Both the position numbers and the translations under genes were made by a program. Below are positions 17,691-26,184 of a stretch of DNA of 64,000 nucleotides, in pieces. The DNA is from Faecalibacterium sp. I3-3-89 (lineage in GTDB: Bacteria > Bacillota > Clostridia > Oscillospirales > Ruminococcaceae), in the NCBI RefSeq assembly GCF_023347275.1, contig NZ_CP094468.1:1054001-1118000 (forward strand). The letters run 5' to 3'. The notes under the pieces were generated by a model. The model saw nothing but the letters and a program-made list of their open reading frames with translations. It was not told the DNA's origin and ran no database searches. How positions within the stretch are numbered: position 1 is the stretch's first letter; each line of letters opens with the position of its first letter.

Positions 17691-18739
17691 AACAACTGGT
17701 CCACGGCGGTGACTGGATGAGCTACCGCGAACGCTTTGGCCGCGATGCACTGGATTTTTCGGCGAACGTCAGCCCCCTCGGCCTGCCCGAGGGGGTGGCG
17801 CAGGCCATCCGGGAGGCTCTGGCGGAGGCCGACCGCTACCCCGACCCCCTCTGCCGTACCCTGCGCGCGGCGCTGAGCCGGGCCGAGGGCGTGCCGCCGG
17901 AGCAGATCCTCTGCGGCAACGGCGCGGCGGATCTCATCTTCCGGCTGGTCTGGGCCGCAAAGCCCCGCCGGGCGCTCGTGACGGCCCCTACCTTTGCCGA
18001 GTACGCCGCCGCGCTGGATACGGCAGGCTGTGAGGTAAAACGCTTTTTCCTCGAGGAAGCAGAGGACTTCGCGGTGACGGACGCCCTTGTGGACGCCGTG
18101 GACGAGAGCACCGACATGGTGTTCCTCTGCCAGCCCAACAACCCCACGGGACAGCTTGCTTCGCCCGGGCTGGTCGAAAAGCTGCTGCGCCGGTGTGAGG
18201 CGTGTGGCGCGATCCTTGCGGTGGACGAATGCTTCCTCGATTTCCTGCCCGACGCCGACCGGTGGACGGCGAAGCCTCTGCTGGAAAGCGGCAGCCTCGT
18301 CATCTTCAAGGCCTTTACCAAGCTCTACGGCATGGCAGGCGTCCGGCTGGGCTACTGCCTCTGCGGCGACGAGGTGCTTTTAGAGAAGATGCAGGCGGCG
18401 GGTCAGCCGTGGGCCGTGTCGAGTCTGGCGCAGGCGGCGGGCATCGCGGCTTTGAAGGAGACGGCCTATGTGGATGAGGTGCGGGCGCTGATCGCGCAGC
18501 AGCGTCCGGCCATGACGGCAGGGCTGCGGGCGCTGGGCCTGCGGGTCATCGACGGAAAAGCCAACTATCTGCTCTTCCGCGCCCCTGCCGACCTGAACGA
18601 ACGACTCCGCCCGCTGGGCACACAGGTGCGCAGCTGCGCGAATTATCCGGGCCTCGGGCCGGAGTGGTACCGCACAGCGGTGCGCACGGCTCCCGAGAAC
18701 GCCCGGCTGCTGGAGATCATGAGGGAGGTGCTGGAATGA
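17687..18739 (+). CDS. cobD: L-threonine-O-3-phosphate decarboxylase-type aminotransferase-fold enzyme
   Basis: This 350-residue PLP enzyme of aminotransferase class I/II starts with VHGGDWMSYRERFG and DFSANVSPLGLPEGV, typical of CobD. It has CQPNNPTGQL, VDECFLDF and the Schiff-base lysine K212 in FKAFTKLYGMAGVRLGY. CobD makes (R)-1-amino-2-propanol phosphate for the nucleotide loop. HisC is the closest relative, but position and N-terminus support CobD. The start overlaps the cbiB stop. Confidence 0.88.
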   Translation: MKQLVHGGDWMSYRERFGRDALDFSANVSPLGLPEGVAQAIREALAEADRYPDPLCRTLRAALSRAEGVPPEQILCGNGAADLIFRLVWAAKPRRALVTAPTFAEYAAALDTAGCEVKRFFLEEAEDFAVTDALVDAVDESTDMVFLCQPNNPTGQLASPGLVEKLLRRCEACGAILAVDECFLDFLPDADRWTAKPLLESGSLVIFKAFTKLYGMAGVRLGYCLCGDEVLLEKMQAAGQPWAVSSLAQAAGIAALKETAYVDEVRALIAQQRPAMTAGLRALGLRVIDGKANYLLFRAPADLNERLRPLGTQVRSCANYPGLGPEWYRTAVRTAPENARLLEIMREVLE

Positions 18740-20223
18740 GCAGAGCAAAATGCATCATGGTGCAGGGCACGATGAGCGGCGCGGGCAAAAGCCTGCTCTG
18801 CGCGGCGCTCTGCCGCATCTTTGCGCAGGACGGCCTGCGCGCCGTGCCCTTCAAGAGCCAGAACATGGCCCTGAACAGCTTCGTCACCAAGGACGGCCTT
18901 GAGATGGGCCGGGCGCAGGTGGTGCAGGCACAGGCGGCCGGCGTTGAGCCGGACGTGCGGATGAACCCGATCCTCCTGAAGCCCAGCAGCGACGTGGGCA
19001 GTCAGGTCATCGTCAACGGCGAAGTGCGGGGCCAGATGGCGGCGGCGGAGTATTTCCGCATGAAAAAAAAGCTGGTGCCGGACATCATGGCCGCATATGA
19101 TAGTCTGGCTGAGGAGGCTGACGTCATCGTCATCGAGGGCGCAGGCAGCCCGGCGGAGATAAACCTGAAAAGCGAGGACATCGTGAACATGGGCCTCGCC
19201 GAGATGGTGGATGCGCCGGTGCTTCTGGTGGGCGACATCGACCGGGGCGGCGTGTTCGCCCAGCTTTACGGCACGGTGGAGCTGCTGGAAGAAAAGGAGC
19301 GGGCGCGCATCAAGGGGCTTGTCATCAACAAATTCCGGGGCGATGTGGAGATCCTCCGCCCCGGCCTTGCGATGCTGGAAGAGAAGACTCATCTGCCGGT
19401 GGTGGGGGTCGTGCCGTATCTGAAGGTGGACATCGAGGACGAGGACTCCCTGAGCCAGCGCCTCGAGAGCCGGGGCGGAAAAAAGCCGCTGGATGCAGCC
19501 ATCCTCCGCCTGCCGCACCTGTCCAATTTTACGGACTTTATGCCGCTGGAGCAGCACCCGCTGCTGGGGGTGCGCTATGTGGCGAACGCCCACGAGCTGG
19601 GCACGCCCGACCTCATCCTGCTGCCGGGCACTAAGAACACGGTGGACGACCTGCTCTGGCTGCGGCAGTGCGGGCTGGAGGCAGCTCTGCTCCGGCTGGC
19701 TGGGAAAGGGACGCCGGTGCTGGGGGTCTGCGGCGGCTACCAGATGCTGGGCCAGACCCTCGACGACTCCGAGGGAAGCGAGAGCGGCCGTCCGCAGACG
19801 CTGCGGGGGCTGGGCCTGCTGCCCACCCGGACGGTGTTCAGCCAGCGCAAGCGCCGCGCACAGGTCCGGGCCGTCGTCACGGCTGCCCCCTTTGCAGGCG
19901 CGGAGCTGGAAGCCTACGAGATCCACACCGGCGTCACCGAGGCCGAGGGCGATCCGTTCGCCCGCTACCCGGACGGCGGGCGGGAGGGCTGCGTGCAGGG
20001 CAATGTGTTTGGCACCTATCTCCACGGCCTGTTTGACACTGGCGCCCTCACCGAGGCGCTGGCGGGCTGGCTCTGCCGCCGCAGGGGCATCGACCCCTCC
20101 GACGCGGCCCTCATCCCGATGGAGGAGTACCGCCGCCAGCAGTTCAACAAGTTGGCCGACGGCGTCCGGGCGGCACTGGACATGGACGCGGTGTATGCCG
20201 CGATGGGAATGGAGAAGCACTGA
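18736..20223 (+). CDS. cbiP: Adenosylcobyric acid synthase (glutamine-hydrolysing)
   Basis: This 495-residue protein has P-loop VQGTMSGAGKSLL, the FKSQNMALNSFVTKDGLEMGRAQ and VIEGAGSPAEINLK segments, and VGDIDRGGVFAQLYGT. The C-terminal glutaminase has LPGTKNTVDDL and the nucleophile Cys in GVCGGYQMLGQTL. It adds the last four amides to the corrin. It is coupled to cobD by a four-base overlap. Confidence 0.94.
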   Translation: MSRAKCIMVQGTMSGAGKSLLCAALCRIFAQDGLRAVPFKSQNMALNSFVTKDGLEMGRAQVVQAQAAGVEPDVRMNPILLKPSSDVGSQVIVNGEVRGQMAAAEYFRMKKKLVPDIMAAYDSLAEEADVIVIEGAGSPAEINLKSEDIVNMGLAEMVDAPVLLVGDIDRGGVFAQLYGTVELLEEKERARIKGLVINKFRGDVEILRPGLAMLEEKTHLPVVGVVPYLKVDIEDEDSLSQRLESRGGKKPLDAAILRLPHLSNFTDFMPLEQHPLLGVRYVANAHELGTPDLILLPGTKNTVDDLLWLRQCGLEAALLRLAGKGTPVLGVCGGYQMLGQTLDDSEGSESGRPQTLRGLGLLPTRTVFSQRKRRAQVRAVVTAAPFAGAELEAYEIHTGVTEAEGDPFARYPDGGREGCVQGNVFGTYLHGLFDTGALTEALAGWLCRRRGIDPSDAALIPMEEYRRQQFNKLADGVRAALDMDAVYAAMGMEKH

Positions 20224-20224
20224 A

Positions 20225-20737
20225 ATGGAGCAGGGACTTTTGCACCTCTACTGGGGCGATGGAAAGGGAAAGACCACCGCTGCTATGGGCCTTGCACTCC
20301 GTGCGCTGGGAGCCGGAAAGCGGGTGGTCATCGTCCAGTTCCTGAAAGGCGGGAACAGCGGGGAGATCCCGCTTCTGGCCCGGCTGGGGGCGGAGATCTA
20401 CCGGGGCAAGGCCGGGCAGAAATTCGTGTTCCAGATGACGCCGGAAGAAAAGGCCGCGACCCGTGAACTGCAAAATCAGAACCTTGCCGCTGCAATGGCC
20501 CGCCCTGCCGACCTGCTGGTGCTGGACGAGGCCGGGAGCGCCGAGGAACTGGAGATGGTGGACGTCGGCCAATTAAAAAAGGCCGTCTTGGAACGGCCTG
20601 CCGGATGTGAATGCGTCCTGACGGCCCACACGCCGCCCCAGTGGATGCTGGATGCCGCCGATTACTCCACCGAGATGAAATGCCACCGCCACCCCTACCA
20701 GAAGGGGATAAAAGCACGAAAGGGGATAGAATATTGA
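20225..20737 (+). CDS. cobA: Cob(I)yrinic acid a,c-diamide adenosyltransferase (BtuR/CobA type)
   Basis: This 170-residue protein has the family P-loop YWGDGKGKTTAAMGLALRA at the N-terminus, VVIVQFLKGG, DLLVLDEAGSA as the Walker B region, and LTAHTPPQWMLDAADY. It attaches the 5'-deoxyadenosyl ligand to cobalt. It starts one base after the cbiP stop, and its TGA overlaps a TTG used by cbiC. Confidence 0.9.
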   Translation: MEQGLLHLYWGDGKGKTTAAMGLALRALGAGKRVVIVQFLKGGNSGEIPLLARLGAEIYRGKAGQKFVFQMTPEEKAATRELQNQNLAAAMARPADLLVLDEAGSAEELEMVDVGQLKKAVLERPAGCECVLTAHTPPQWMLDAADYSTEMKCHRHPYQKGIKARKGIEY

Positions 20738-21405
20738 CGCCGCAGCATCATCTTCCCGCCGACATCGAGCGGACGAGCTTCCGCATCATCACCGAAGAAC
20801 TGGACATGATGGGCCTGACCCCGCCGCCCGAGCACGAAGCCGTGGTCAAGCGGGTCATCCACACCACCGCCGACTTCGACTATGCGCGGAATCTCCGCTT
20901 TACCCCCCACGCCGTGGAGCAGGCCGTCAAGGCCCTCCACGCCGGAGCGGTCATCGTGACCGACACGAACATGGCGCTGGCCGGCATCACAAAGCCCGGG
21001 CTGGCAAAGCTGGGCGGCATGGCCTGCTGCTACATGGCCGACCCGGAGGTGGCCGCTGCCGCCAAGGAGGCGGGCACCACCCGGGCCGTTGCGGCTATGA
21101 AAAAGGCGGCGCAGGAGCACCCCGGGGCGATCCTGGCCGTCGGCAACGCGCCCACAGCCCTGCTGACCATCGCAGAGCAGATCGAAAACGGCCTGCGGCC
21201 TGCGCTGGTCATTGGCGTCCCGGTGGGCTTCGTGAATGTGGTGGAGAGCAAAGAGCGGCTCTTCGCCATCTGCGAAAAGCACGGTGTGCCCGCCATCGCG
21301 GCGATGGGCCGCAAGGGTGGCAGCAATGTGGCCGCCGCCATCTGCAACGCCCTCATCTACTCCGCCGCCGAGATGCTCGACCCTTCGGCCCGGGGGTGGA
21401 AGTGA
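20734..21405 (+). CDS. cbiC: Cobalt-precorrin-8 methylmutase, TTG start
   Basis: This 223-residue protein moves the C11 methyl group to C12. The catalytic His lies in RVIHTTADFDYARNLRF, followed by ADTNMALAGI-like VTDTNMALAG, AVGNAPTALL and PVGFVNVVESKE. No ATG is available before the conserved region. TTG 20734 sits eight bases after AGGGGA and forms a TTGA overlap with the cobA stop, so TTG is the likely start. Confidence 0.92.
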   Translation: MTPQHHLPADIERTSFRIITEELDMMGLTPPPEHEAVVKRVIHTTADFDYARNLRFTPHAVEQAVKALHAGAVIVTDTNMALAGITKPGLAKLGGMACCYMADPEVAAAAKEAGTTRAVAAMKKAAQEHPGAILAVGNAPTALLTIAEQIENGLRPALVIGVPVGFVNVVESKERLFAICEKHGVPAIAAMGRKGGSNVAAAICNALIYSAAEMLDPSARGWK

Positions 21406-21427
21406 GCGATAAGGTTTGGAGGAACGC

Positions 21428-22156
21428 ATGAACCCTACAAGAAAGACCGATGAAAGCTTTTACCGGCTGTTTTCCGCGTCTCACACCGTTTCAGAGCATC
21501 TGACCAAGCGGGAGGACAGCGAGCTGCGCGATAAATACGACCACAACGCGTTCTGCTATTACAGCCAGCCCTCGGCAGATGAAGTCCGGGCCGCGCTGGC
21601 CTACCAGAAAGAGCGGGGAGACACCTTCCTCAAGCTGGAAGGGTACGAGCCGCTGGCCGATGCATTCGGCATGGAGTGCGAAGAGACCCTGACGATGGTT
21701 CTGCCCCCGGAAACAGACATCCGCAGCTGGAAAACGAACCCGGACGTCTCGATCAAGGCCCCGGACGCAGACCAGCTGGAACAGCACGAACTGAAATACT
21801 ACGGCCCGTTGTACGGAGATGATTTTACCGTGCGGAACAACCGGAACCTCCGGGAAAAGCTGACCTACCTCGGCGCGTATCTGGGCGGGAAGCTGGTGGG
21901 TGATTGCTATATTTTCGCATCCGATGGGTATGTCTGCATGGACGGCCTGCTGGTGGACGAGGATTTCCGGCACCAGTACATCGCCATGACCCTGATGAAG
22001 CATATTGCCGAAAAGGCGCAGGAGCGCGGAGAGATCCTGTATCTTCACGCTGACTCCGAGGATACACCGAAGGAACTGTATGCGAAGATGGGATTTCAGG
22101 CCGTTGACAAGCTCTATGAATATCTCTGCACCGATTTCTCGAAACTGAAAATATGA
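21428..22156 (+). CDS. GNAT-family acetyltransferase
   Basis: This is a 242-residue protein. The C-terminal 110 residues have the GNAT fold signs: LGAYLGGKLVGDCYIF, then MDGLLVDEDFRHQYIAMTLMKHIAEKAQERG as the acetyl-CoA-binding helix region, then YAKMGFQAVDKLYEYL. The N-terminal half (to about 120) is not recognised. ATG 21428 is chosen because GGAGG ends five bases before it. It follows cbiC by 22 bases and may be co-transcribed, but no link to B12 is evident. Confidence 0.75.
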   Translation: MNPTRKTDESFYRLFSASHTVSEHLTKREDSELRDKYDHNAFCYYSQPSADEVRAALAYQKERGDTFLKLEGYEPLADAFGMECEETLTMVLPPETDIRSWKTNPDVSIKAPDADQLEQHELKYYGPLYGDDFTVRNNRNLREKLTYLGAYLGGKLVGDCYIFASDGYVCMDGLLVDEDFRHQYIAMTLMKHIAEKAQERGEILYLHADSEDTPKELYAKMGFQAVDKLYEYLCTDFSKLKI

Positions 22157-22182
22157 ACGAATGCGCGCCGGATACGGCGATG

Positions 22183-22208
22183 GGCCTCCCGATGCGGGAG
22201 GCCTTTCT
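22183..22208. terminator. Bidirectional terminator between convergent genes
   Basis: GGCCTCCCG (22183-22191) and CGGGAGGCC (22195-22203) form a perfect nine-pair stem with a three-base loop, followed by TTTCTG. It lies between the plus-strand GNAT gene and the minus-strand gene ending at 22210. Confidence 0.75.
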
Positions 22209-22209
22209 G

Positions 22210-22938
22210 TTACACCGTCGCCAGCACGGCGAGGATGCTCTGCCAGCGCGGGTTCTCGACGGCAGGCGCACGGCGGATGGGCCGGGGCGTCTGCGCAGGC
22301 TGAGGACGCTGGGCCGACTGGGATAGGGGAGAGAGGAGGGCGGCCTGCCACGCGGCGGCAAGCTGCATGGCCTCGGGGCAGCTCTGGAGGGTGCGGCGCT
22401 CGGCTCCGGCGAGATAGTCGCCCAGCCAGCAGAGGATGGCCGCGATGTTGAGCTGCTCTGCGGCGCGGGCGCTCCAATAGCTCCAATGGGCGGGACGGCC
22501 TGCGAACCGCTCCACCGTGATGAGCGCCCCTTCCCGGACAGAGGAGGGAGCGGCCGTCCCACAACCACCGGCAGTATGGGCCAGCACATAAAGGATGTGC
22601 TCCATCCGGCGGCTGTCGAGAGCGTCGTCCCGGATGAAGGCAGAGAAATCCGTCTGGGCCAGCAGACCCTCGGCGGTGGCAGGGAAGCGCCCCGTCAGCT
22701 CGCCGGAAGCGTTGTGGCAGCTCTGCCACCCCTTTCGGATGAGCTGGAAGTTCAACTTCTGGCGTCCCATCGTGGAATAGAAGACCCGGGCCTTGCCGCT
22801 GACCGGCTCCTGCCGCAGTTCGAGATAGGCGTCCGCACCGCCGAGGTCTTGTACCTTGACACTGAGCACAAGGCGGTACTCGGGCTTCTGGCTGGACATG
22901 GCAAGGTGCATCTCTTCAAAATAACGTGCGGCATCCAT
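22210..22938 (-). CDS. Unknown protein in the MoxR/VWA cluster
   Basis: This 242-residue protein begins MDAARYFEEMHLAMSSQKPEY; the start is set by AAGGAG seven bases upstream. A longer frame upstream has no such site. It contains a strand-rich N-terminal half (YRLVLSVKVQDLGGADAYLELRQ, KLNFQLIRKGWQSC) and a helical half, with a Pro/Gln-rich tail near residue 205. I do not recognise the family. It has its own promoter, is transcribed on the same strand as the VWA and MoxR genes, and follows them after a terminator. Confidence 0.6.
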   Translation of the reverse strand: MDAARYFEEMHLAMSSQKPEYRLVLSVKVQDLGGADAYLELRQEPVSGKARVFYSTMGRQKLNFQLIRKGWQSCHNASGELTGRFPATAEGLLAQTDFSAFIRDDALDSRRMEHILYVLAHTAGGCGTAAPSSVREGALITVERFAGRPAHWSYWSARAAEQLNIAAILCWLGDYLAGAERRTLQSCPEAMQLAAAWQAALLSPLSQSAQRPQPAQTPRPIRRAPAVENPRWQSILAVLATV

Positions 22939-23002
22939 AGTGGTTCTCCTTCCTGTGGGCAGCGTGGGTGTTGTCGGAGGGGTACGGCCCTTTGTTGGTT
23001 GT

Positions 23003-23031
23003 AGTATATCATAAATCACGACAAAATACAA
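23003..23031 (-). promoter_or_regulatory. Promoter of the 22210-22938 gene
   Basis: On the minus strand TTGTAT (23031-23026) and TATACT (23008-23003) are spaced by 17 bases, about 65 bases upstream of the ATG. The ten-base box GTTGGTTGTA (plus strand 22994-23003) overlaps the -10 element, and a second copy lies at 23087-23096, so it may be an operator. Confidence 0.6.
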
Positions 23032-23104
23032 CTATAAGTTTGCCAAAAAACCAGAAATTTTTTGCCTTTCCTACGAAACAAAACGTGTTGGTTGTATACG
23101 ACAA

Positions 23105-23152
23105 CAAAAATACGGGGCCGCTGGCAGCAGATACAACTGCACAGCGGCCCCG
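23105..23152 (-). terminator. Terminator after the VWA-domain gene
   Basis: CGGGGCCGCT (23113-23122) pairs with AGCGGCCCCG (23143-23152). Read on the minus strand the stem is followed by TATTTTTGTTG, giving a standard intrinsic terminator 25 bases after the stop at 23178. Confidence 0.75.
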
Positions 23153-23177
23153 CAGGCTCTCTTTATAAATAAGAAGC

Positions 23178-24947
23178 TCAGTCGCCCAGCTCCCGGATCT
23201 CGTTCTGGATGAGCCGTCCGGCGGCGCGGGCCAGCTGGTCCATCCCCCGGATGCGGGCCATGTTCTTGCCGTAGATGCGGGAGGCATCGGCGGCGCTGGA
23301 GTCCTCGCCCATAAAGACGGCGGAGACCCGCAGGCCCTTGCGCTGGAGCGCCCGCACCTCGGCGGCGGCATCCTCCACGCCTGCGCTCCCGCTGTAATCG
23401 CGGCCCAGCGGGTCGTTGGGAGAGGGCGGGATGCGGCGGCTGTCGTTGGGGGAGGCGTCGGTCAGGAGGATGAGCAGGTGGCGTGCGGCAGGGCCGGGGT
23501 CGAAGTCGATGAGGTCGCCTGCGGCACGCAGAGCCAGACCGTCCCGGTTCCAGCCCGAGGCGAAATACTGGCAGATGCCCTGCAGGCTCTTTTCTTTAAA
23601 GCCTTTGAGCACCCGGAGGACGGTGTAGCCTCGCAGGCTGGAAAAGCAGCTCACCCGCACCGGGATGCCGCAGGCCGCGAGGCTCTGGGCAAGGATAGAC
23701 CCCTGCGCCGCGATGACCTCCTGACAGTGGAGGCGGGAGGCCGAGGCGTCCAGCAGGAGATCGACGGTAAAGGAGGGCTGATTCTCCTCCTCTGCACAGC
23801 GGAACACCCGGCCATCGTCCATGACGGTGCGCCAGACCCGCCCGGGGTCGAGATTGCCGCTGCGGGCCACCCGGGCGTTGGGCTGCTGGTGGACGAGGAT
23901 GCAGTTGCGGATCTGTTCGGAGAGCCGGAGCACGACGCTGCGGTGAAGCTCAAGGTTTTTCGCGTAATAGGCCCGGTTCCGCTCGGCCTGAAGCTGGGCC
24001 TGCTCGGCCAGATGCTTTGCCTCGGGGGTGGGGGCCTGTTCCGGGCTGGGCACGCCGGAGGCGAACCAGAGATGACAGCCCAGATGCTCGCCGGTGCAAA
24101 GCTCCTGCTCGGCCTTCCGCAGCCGCTCGGGCGGGTAGAGCGACCGGCCAAAGCAGCTCTCGATGTAGGCCCGATCCTCCTCGGCGCGCTGGCGCAGGGT
24201 GATGTGGGCCAGCCGCTTGTCCGCATGGACACCGCCGCCGGAGGCATCCACCGCGCCGGAGGCATCCACCGCGCCGGAGTGCTCCACCGTCACCCGGTCG
24301 GTCTTTATCATCTGGGTGGGCATGGTGCGGGTCATGAGGGACGCCAGGAGGCCGTCCAAGTGGAGGTGCAGCCCGGCTTTCTGGTGCACCGTCCCGTCGA
24401 ACAGCTCGAACTTGGCGTAGACAGCCAGCAGCGCGGCTTTCAGCTCCTCGGGGCGAGGGGGCGTTTCGGGGCTGAGGGCAGCGCTGAGGCTCTTTTCGTA
24501 GGGGGTCATGACGGGCGGTGTCCGGCCCTGCACGGCCCGCCAGCGTGCAGCCTGCATGGAGTAGACCAGCTGGTTCTTCGCCATCCACTCCTGCCGCGAG
24601 AGCTTGTACTGGATGCCGAAAAAATAATCCGCATGGGCGCGGCGGAGGGCCGAAAGCACCGGGCGGCCGGGCAGCTCGAGGGCGTAAGCCGCGCTTTCGA
24701 GGTAGAGCCAGCTCAGATCGTCCAGCATGGTCTGCCGGAGGTCGCCCTCCCATGTGTCGAAGAGGCTGCGCACCAGCGCGTCGCCGTAGTATTTGTGCAC
24801 CAGCCCCACGATGCAGTTCATGTAAAAATCAATGGTGCCGTCGGTGTTGCGGGCAAGGAACAACGGCTCGAAGCCGTAGGCCCCTGCCGCCGCCCACACC
24901 TGATTGGCGGCACGCCGCTCTTCGGCGGTGTAGCTCTGCGCTTCCAT
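23178..24947 (-). CDS. VWA (von Willebrand A) domain protein paired with a MoxR ATPase
   Basis: The protein is 589 residues. A helical N-terminal two-thirds precedes a C-terminal VWA domain from about 395: the MIDAS motif is DASAS (400-404), with a later Asp-containing loop TDASPND (497-503). Residues 225-236 hold two copies of GAVDAS inside a Gly-rich stretch, encoded by 18-base tandem repeats. In ChlI/ChlD, RavA/ViaA and similar pairs, a VWA protein works with an AAA+ ATPase to insert metals or remodel a target. The MoxR gene ends 13 bases upstream. The substrate is unknown. ATG 24947 has AAGGAG seven bases before it. Confidence 0.75.
   Translation of the reverse strand: MEAQSYTAEERRAANQVWAAAGAYGFEPLFLARNTDGTIDFYMNCIVGLVHKYYGDALVRSLFDTWEGDLRQTMLDDLSWLYLESAAYALELPGRPVLSALRRAHADYFFGIQYKLSRQEWMAKNQLVYSMQAARWRAVQGRTPPVMTPYEKSLSAALSPETPPRPEELKAALLAVYAKFELFDGTVHQKAGLHLHLDGLLASLMTRTMPTQMIKTDRVTVEHSGAVDASGAVDASGGGVHADKRLAHITLRQRAEEDRAYIESCFGRSLYPPERLRKAEQELCTGEHLGCHLWFASGVPSPEQAPTPEAKHLAEQAQLQAERNRAYYAKNLELHRSVVLRLSEQIRNCILVHQQPNARVARSGNLDPGRVWRTVMDDGRVFRCAEEENQPSFTVDLLLDASASRLHCQEVIAAQGSILAQSLAACGIPVRVSCFSSLRGYTVLRVLKGFKEKSLQGICQYFASGWNRDGLALRAAGDLIDFDPGPAARHLLILLTDASPNDSRRIPPSPNDPLGRDYSGSAGVEDAAAEVRALQRKGLRVSAVFMGEDSSAADASRIYGKNMARIRGMDQLARAAGRLIQNEIRELGD
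24234..24288 (-). repeat. 18-base tandem repeat inside the VWA gene
   Basis: Three consecutive copies of an 18-base unit (plus-strand GCGCCGGAGGCATCCACC), the last one diverged, encode the repeated GAVDAS residues. The length is a multiple of three, so copy-number changes would keep the frame. Confidence 0.7.
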
Positions 24948-24959
24948 CGGAATGCTCCT

Positions 24960-25889
24960 TTAGCCGAAGAGCTTTGCGGCGGTGAGCTGGGCCGGGATGC
25001 GGGCGGCGATGGCGTCCCGGATGAGGCCCTGCTCGTAGGAGTCGAAGGCCTTGTTGGTGATGCCCATGTCCAGCGCAGCTCCGGCGGCGACGCCCCGGCG
25101 CATCAGGCGCAGAGCGTCCAGCATCCCGCGCAGGTCGAGGGCTTTGGTGGAGATCTCCGCGCTGTCGCACTTTTTCTGCAAGTCGAGGAAGAGGAGGGCA
25201 AACTGCCGGACGTATTTGCCGTTCAGGTCGGGGAACTGGGTGCGCAGGAGCTTTTCAAGGTTCTCTTCGGTGATGGTGGGCATCTGGATGACCACGAAAC
25301 GGGAGGTCAGCGCCTCGTTCAGCTCCCGGGTGCCTGCATAGCCGTAGTTCATGGTGGCGATGAAGCGGGTCTCCTCAGCCAGCGGGATGCGGTCGTAGCC
25401 CGGCACATCAATGGCCCGGCGAAAATCCAGCACGGCGTGGAGGACGGCCAGCGCCTCGTTTTTGGCCATATTGATCTCATCCAGCACGCCGAAGCCGCCG
25501 CTCTGGGCGCAGCGGTAGACCGGGCCGGGCCGGAACTTTACCTGTCCGCCCTCGAAGGTGTCCATGCCGATGAGGGAGGCTGCGTCCATGTTGACGTGGA
25601 ACGAGATGTCCCACGCGGGACGCCCGAAGGCGGCGGCAAGGTTCTCTGCCAGCACGTTCTTGCCGGTGGCCTTGCCGCCCGCCAGCAGCAGGTTCTCGCC
25701 GCAGAGCAGAGCGGCCAGCGCCTGCTCCCACACCTCTCTGCCGTAGTAGACGAAAGCAGGAGCCGGGATGCGGGGACGCAGGGCCTCGGCCAGCGGGTGG
25801 GCGGCGCGGTATTCTTCCACAGCCCGCAGCAGGTCGGGGGAGATCCCCTCCTGCCGCAGCGTATCCATCAGACCAGATGTTTCAGACAT
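24960..25889 (-). CDS. MoxR-type AAA+ ATPase
   Basis: This 309-residue AAA ATPase has an N-terminal helical segment and then a P-loop written LLLAGGKATGKNVLAE, where the usual final Thr/Ser after GK is Asn. Next come Walker B GVLDEINMAKNEA, sensor-like FIATMNYGYAGTRELNEALTSRFV with the arginine finger, and a C-terminal lid. ATG 25889 is chosen because AAGGAG is nine bases away; ATG 25898 touches the site. It is likely co-transcribed with the VWA gene. It resembles CbbQ/NirQ/MoxR chaperones, but the target is not known. Confidence 0.8.
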   Translation of the reverse strand: MSETSGLMDTLRQEGISPDLLRAVEEYRAAHPLAEALRPRIPAPAFVYYGREVWEQALAALLCGENLLLAGGKATGKNVLAENLAAAFGRPAWDISFHVNMDAASLIGMDTFEGGQVKFRPGPVYRCAQSGGFGVLDEINMAKNEALAVLHAVLDFRRAIDVPGYDRIPLAEETRFIATMNYGYAGTRELNEALTSRFVVIQMPTITEENLEKLLRTQFPDLNGKYVRQFALLFLDLQKKCDSAEISTKALDLRGMLDALRLMRRGVAAGAALDMGITNKAFDSYEQGLIRDAIAARIPAQLTAAKLFG

Positions 25890-26065
25890 CAATGACATCT
25901 CCTTGCGGTTGGCAGTGCCAAACCGAAATTTCACCCTTATCATAGCACAATCGGCGTGGTTTGTGTAGAGCTTTGGCAGGCAAAAAAGCGGCAAAGAAGC
26001 AGAGAGAACACAGGGGAAGCGGATCCAAAAAATTTCAGCCAGAACGGGCGGATCTCAGGAATAAA

Positions 26066-26094
26066 TTGACAGAGCGTGTGGAATGAGATAAAAT
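26066..26094 (+). promoter_or_regulatory. Promoter of the alanine symporter gene
   Basis: TTGACA (26066-26071) and TAAAAT (26089-26094) are spaced by 17 bases. The transcript would start near 26101, just before the long inverted repeat at 26117-26164. Confidence 0.75.
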
Positions 26095-26116
26095 ATCTTT
26101 CGTTGTGTTAAAATCA

Positions 26117-26164
26117 GGAAGCTGTTTTTGTAAGCGTTGCACACCGCTTACAAAAACAGCTTCC
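26117..26164 (+). repeat. Perfect 20-base inverted repeat in the symporter leader
   Basis: Arms 26117-26136 and 26145-26164 are perfect reverse complements with an eight-base loop. They sit between the promoter and the ribosome-binding site of the 26185 gene. There is no T run after the right arm, so it is not a standard terminator. It may be an operator, an RNA stabiliser or a start-site occluder. Confidence 0.75.
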
Positions 26165-26184
26165 AAAGAAAGGCGTAAACGATC

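Noticed and set aside
23178..25889. VWA/MoxR pair as the aerobic cobaltochelatase subunits CobT/CobS
   Set aside because: The locus encodes the anaerobic pathway with CbiK, no CobN is present, and the VWA protein lacks the CobT-like acidic middle region.
23478..25895. An 805-codon plus-strand frame opposite the VWA and MoxR genes
   Set aside because: It has shadow composition and lacks recognisable motifs, and the minus-strand genes have MIDAS and Walker motifs and proper start sites.
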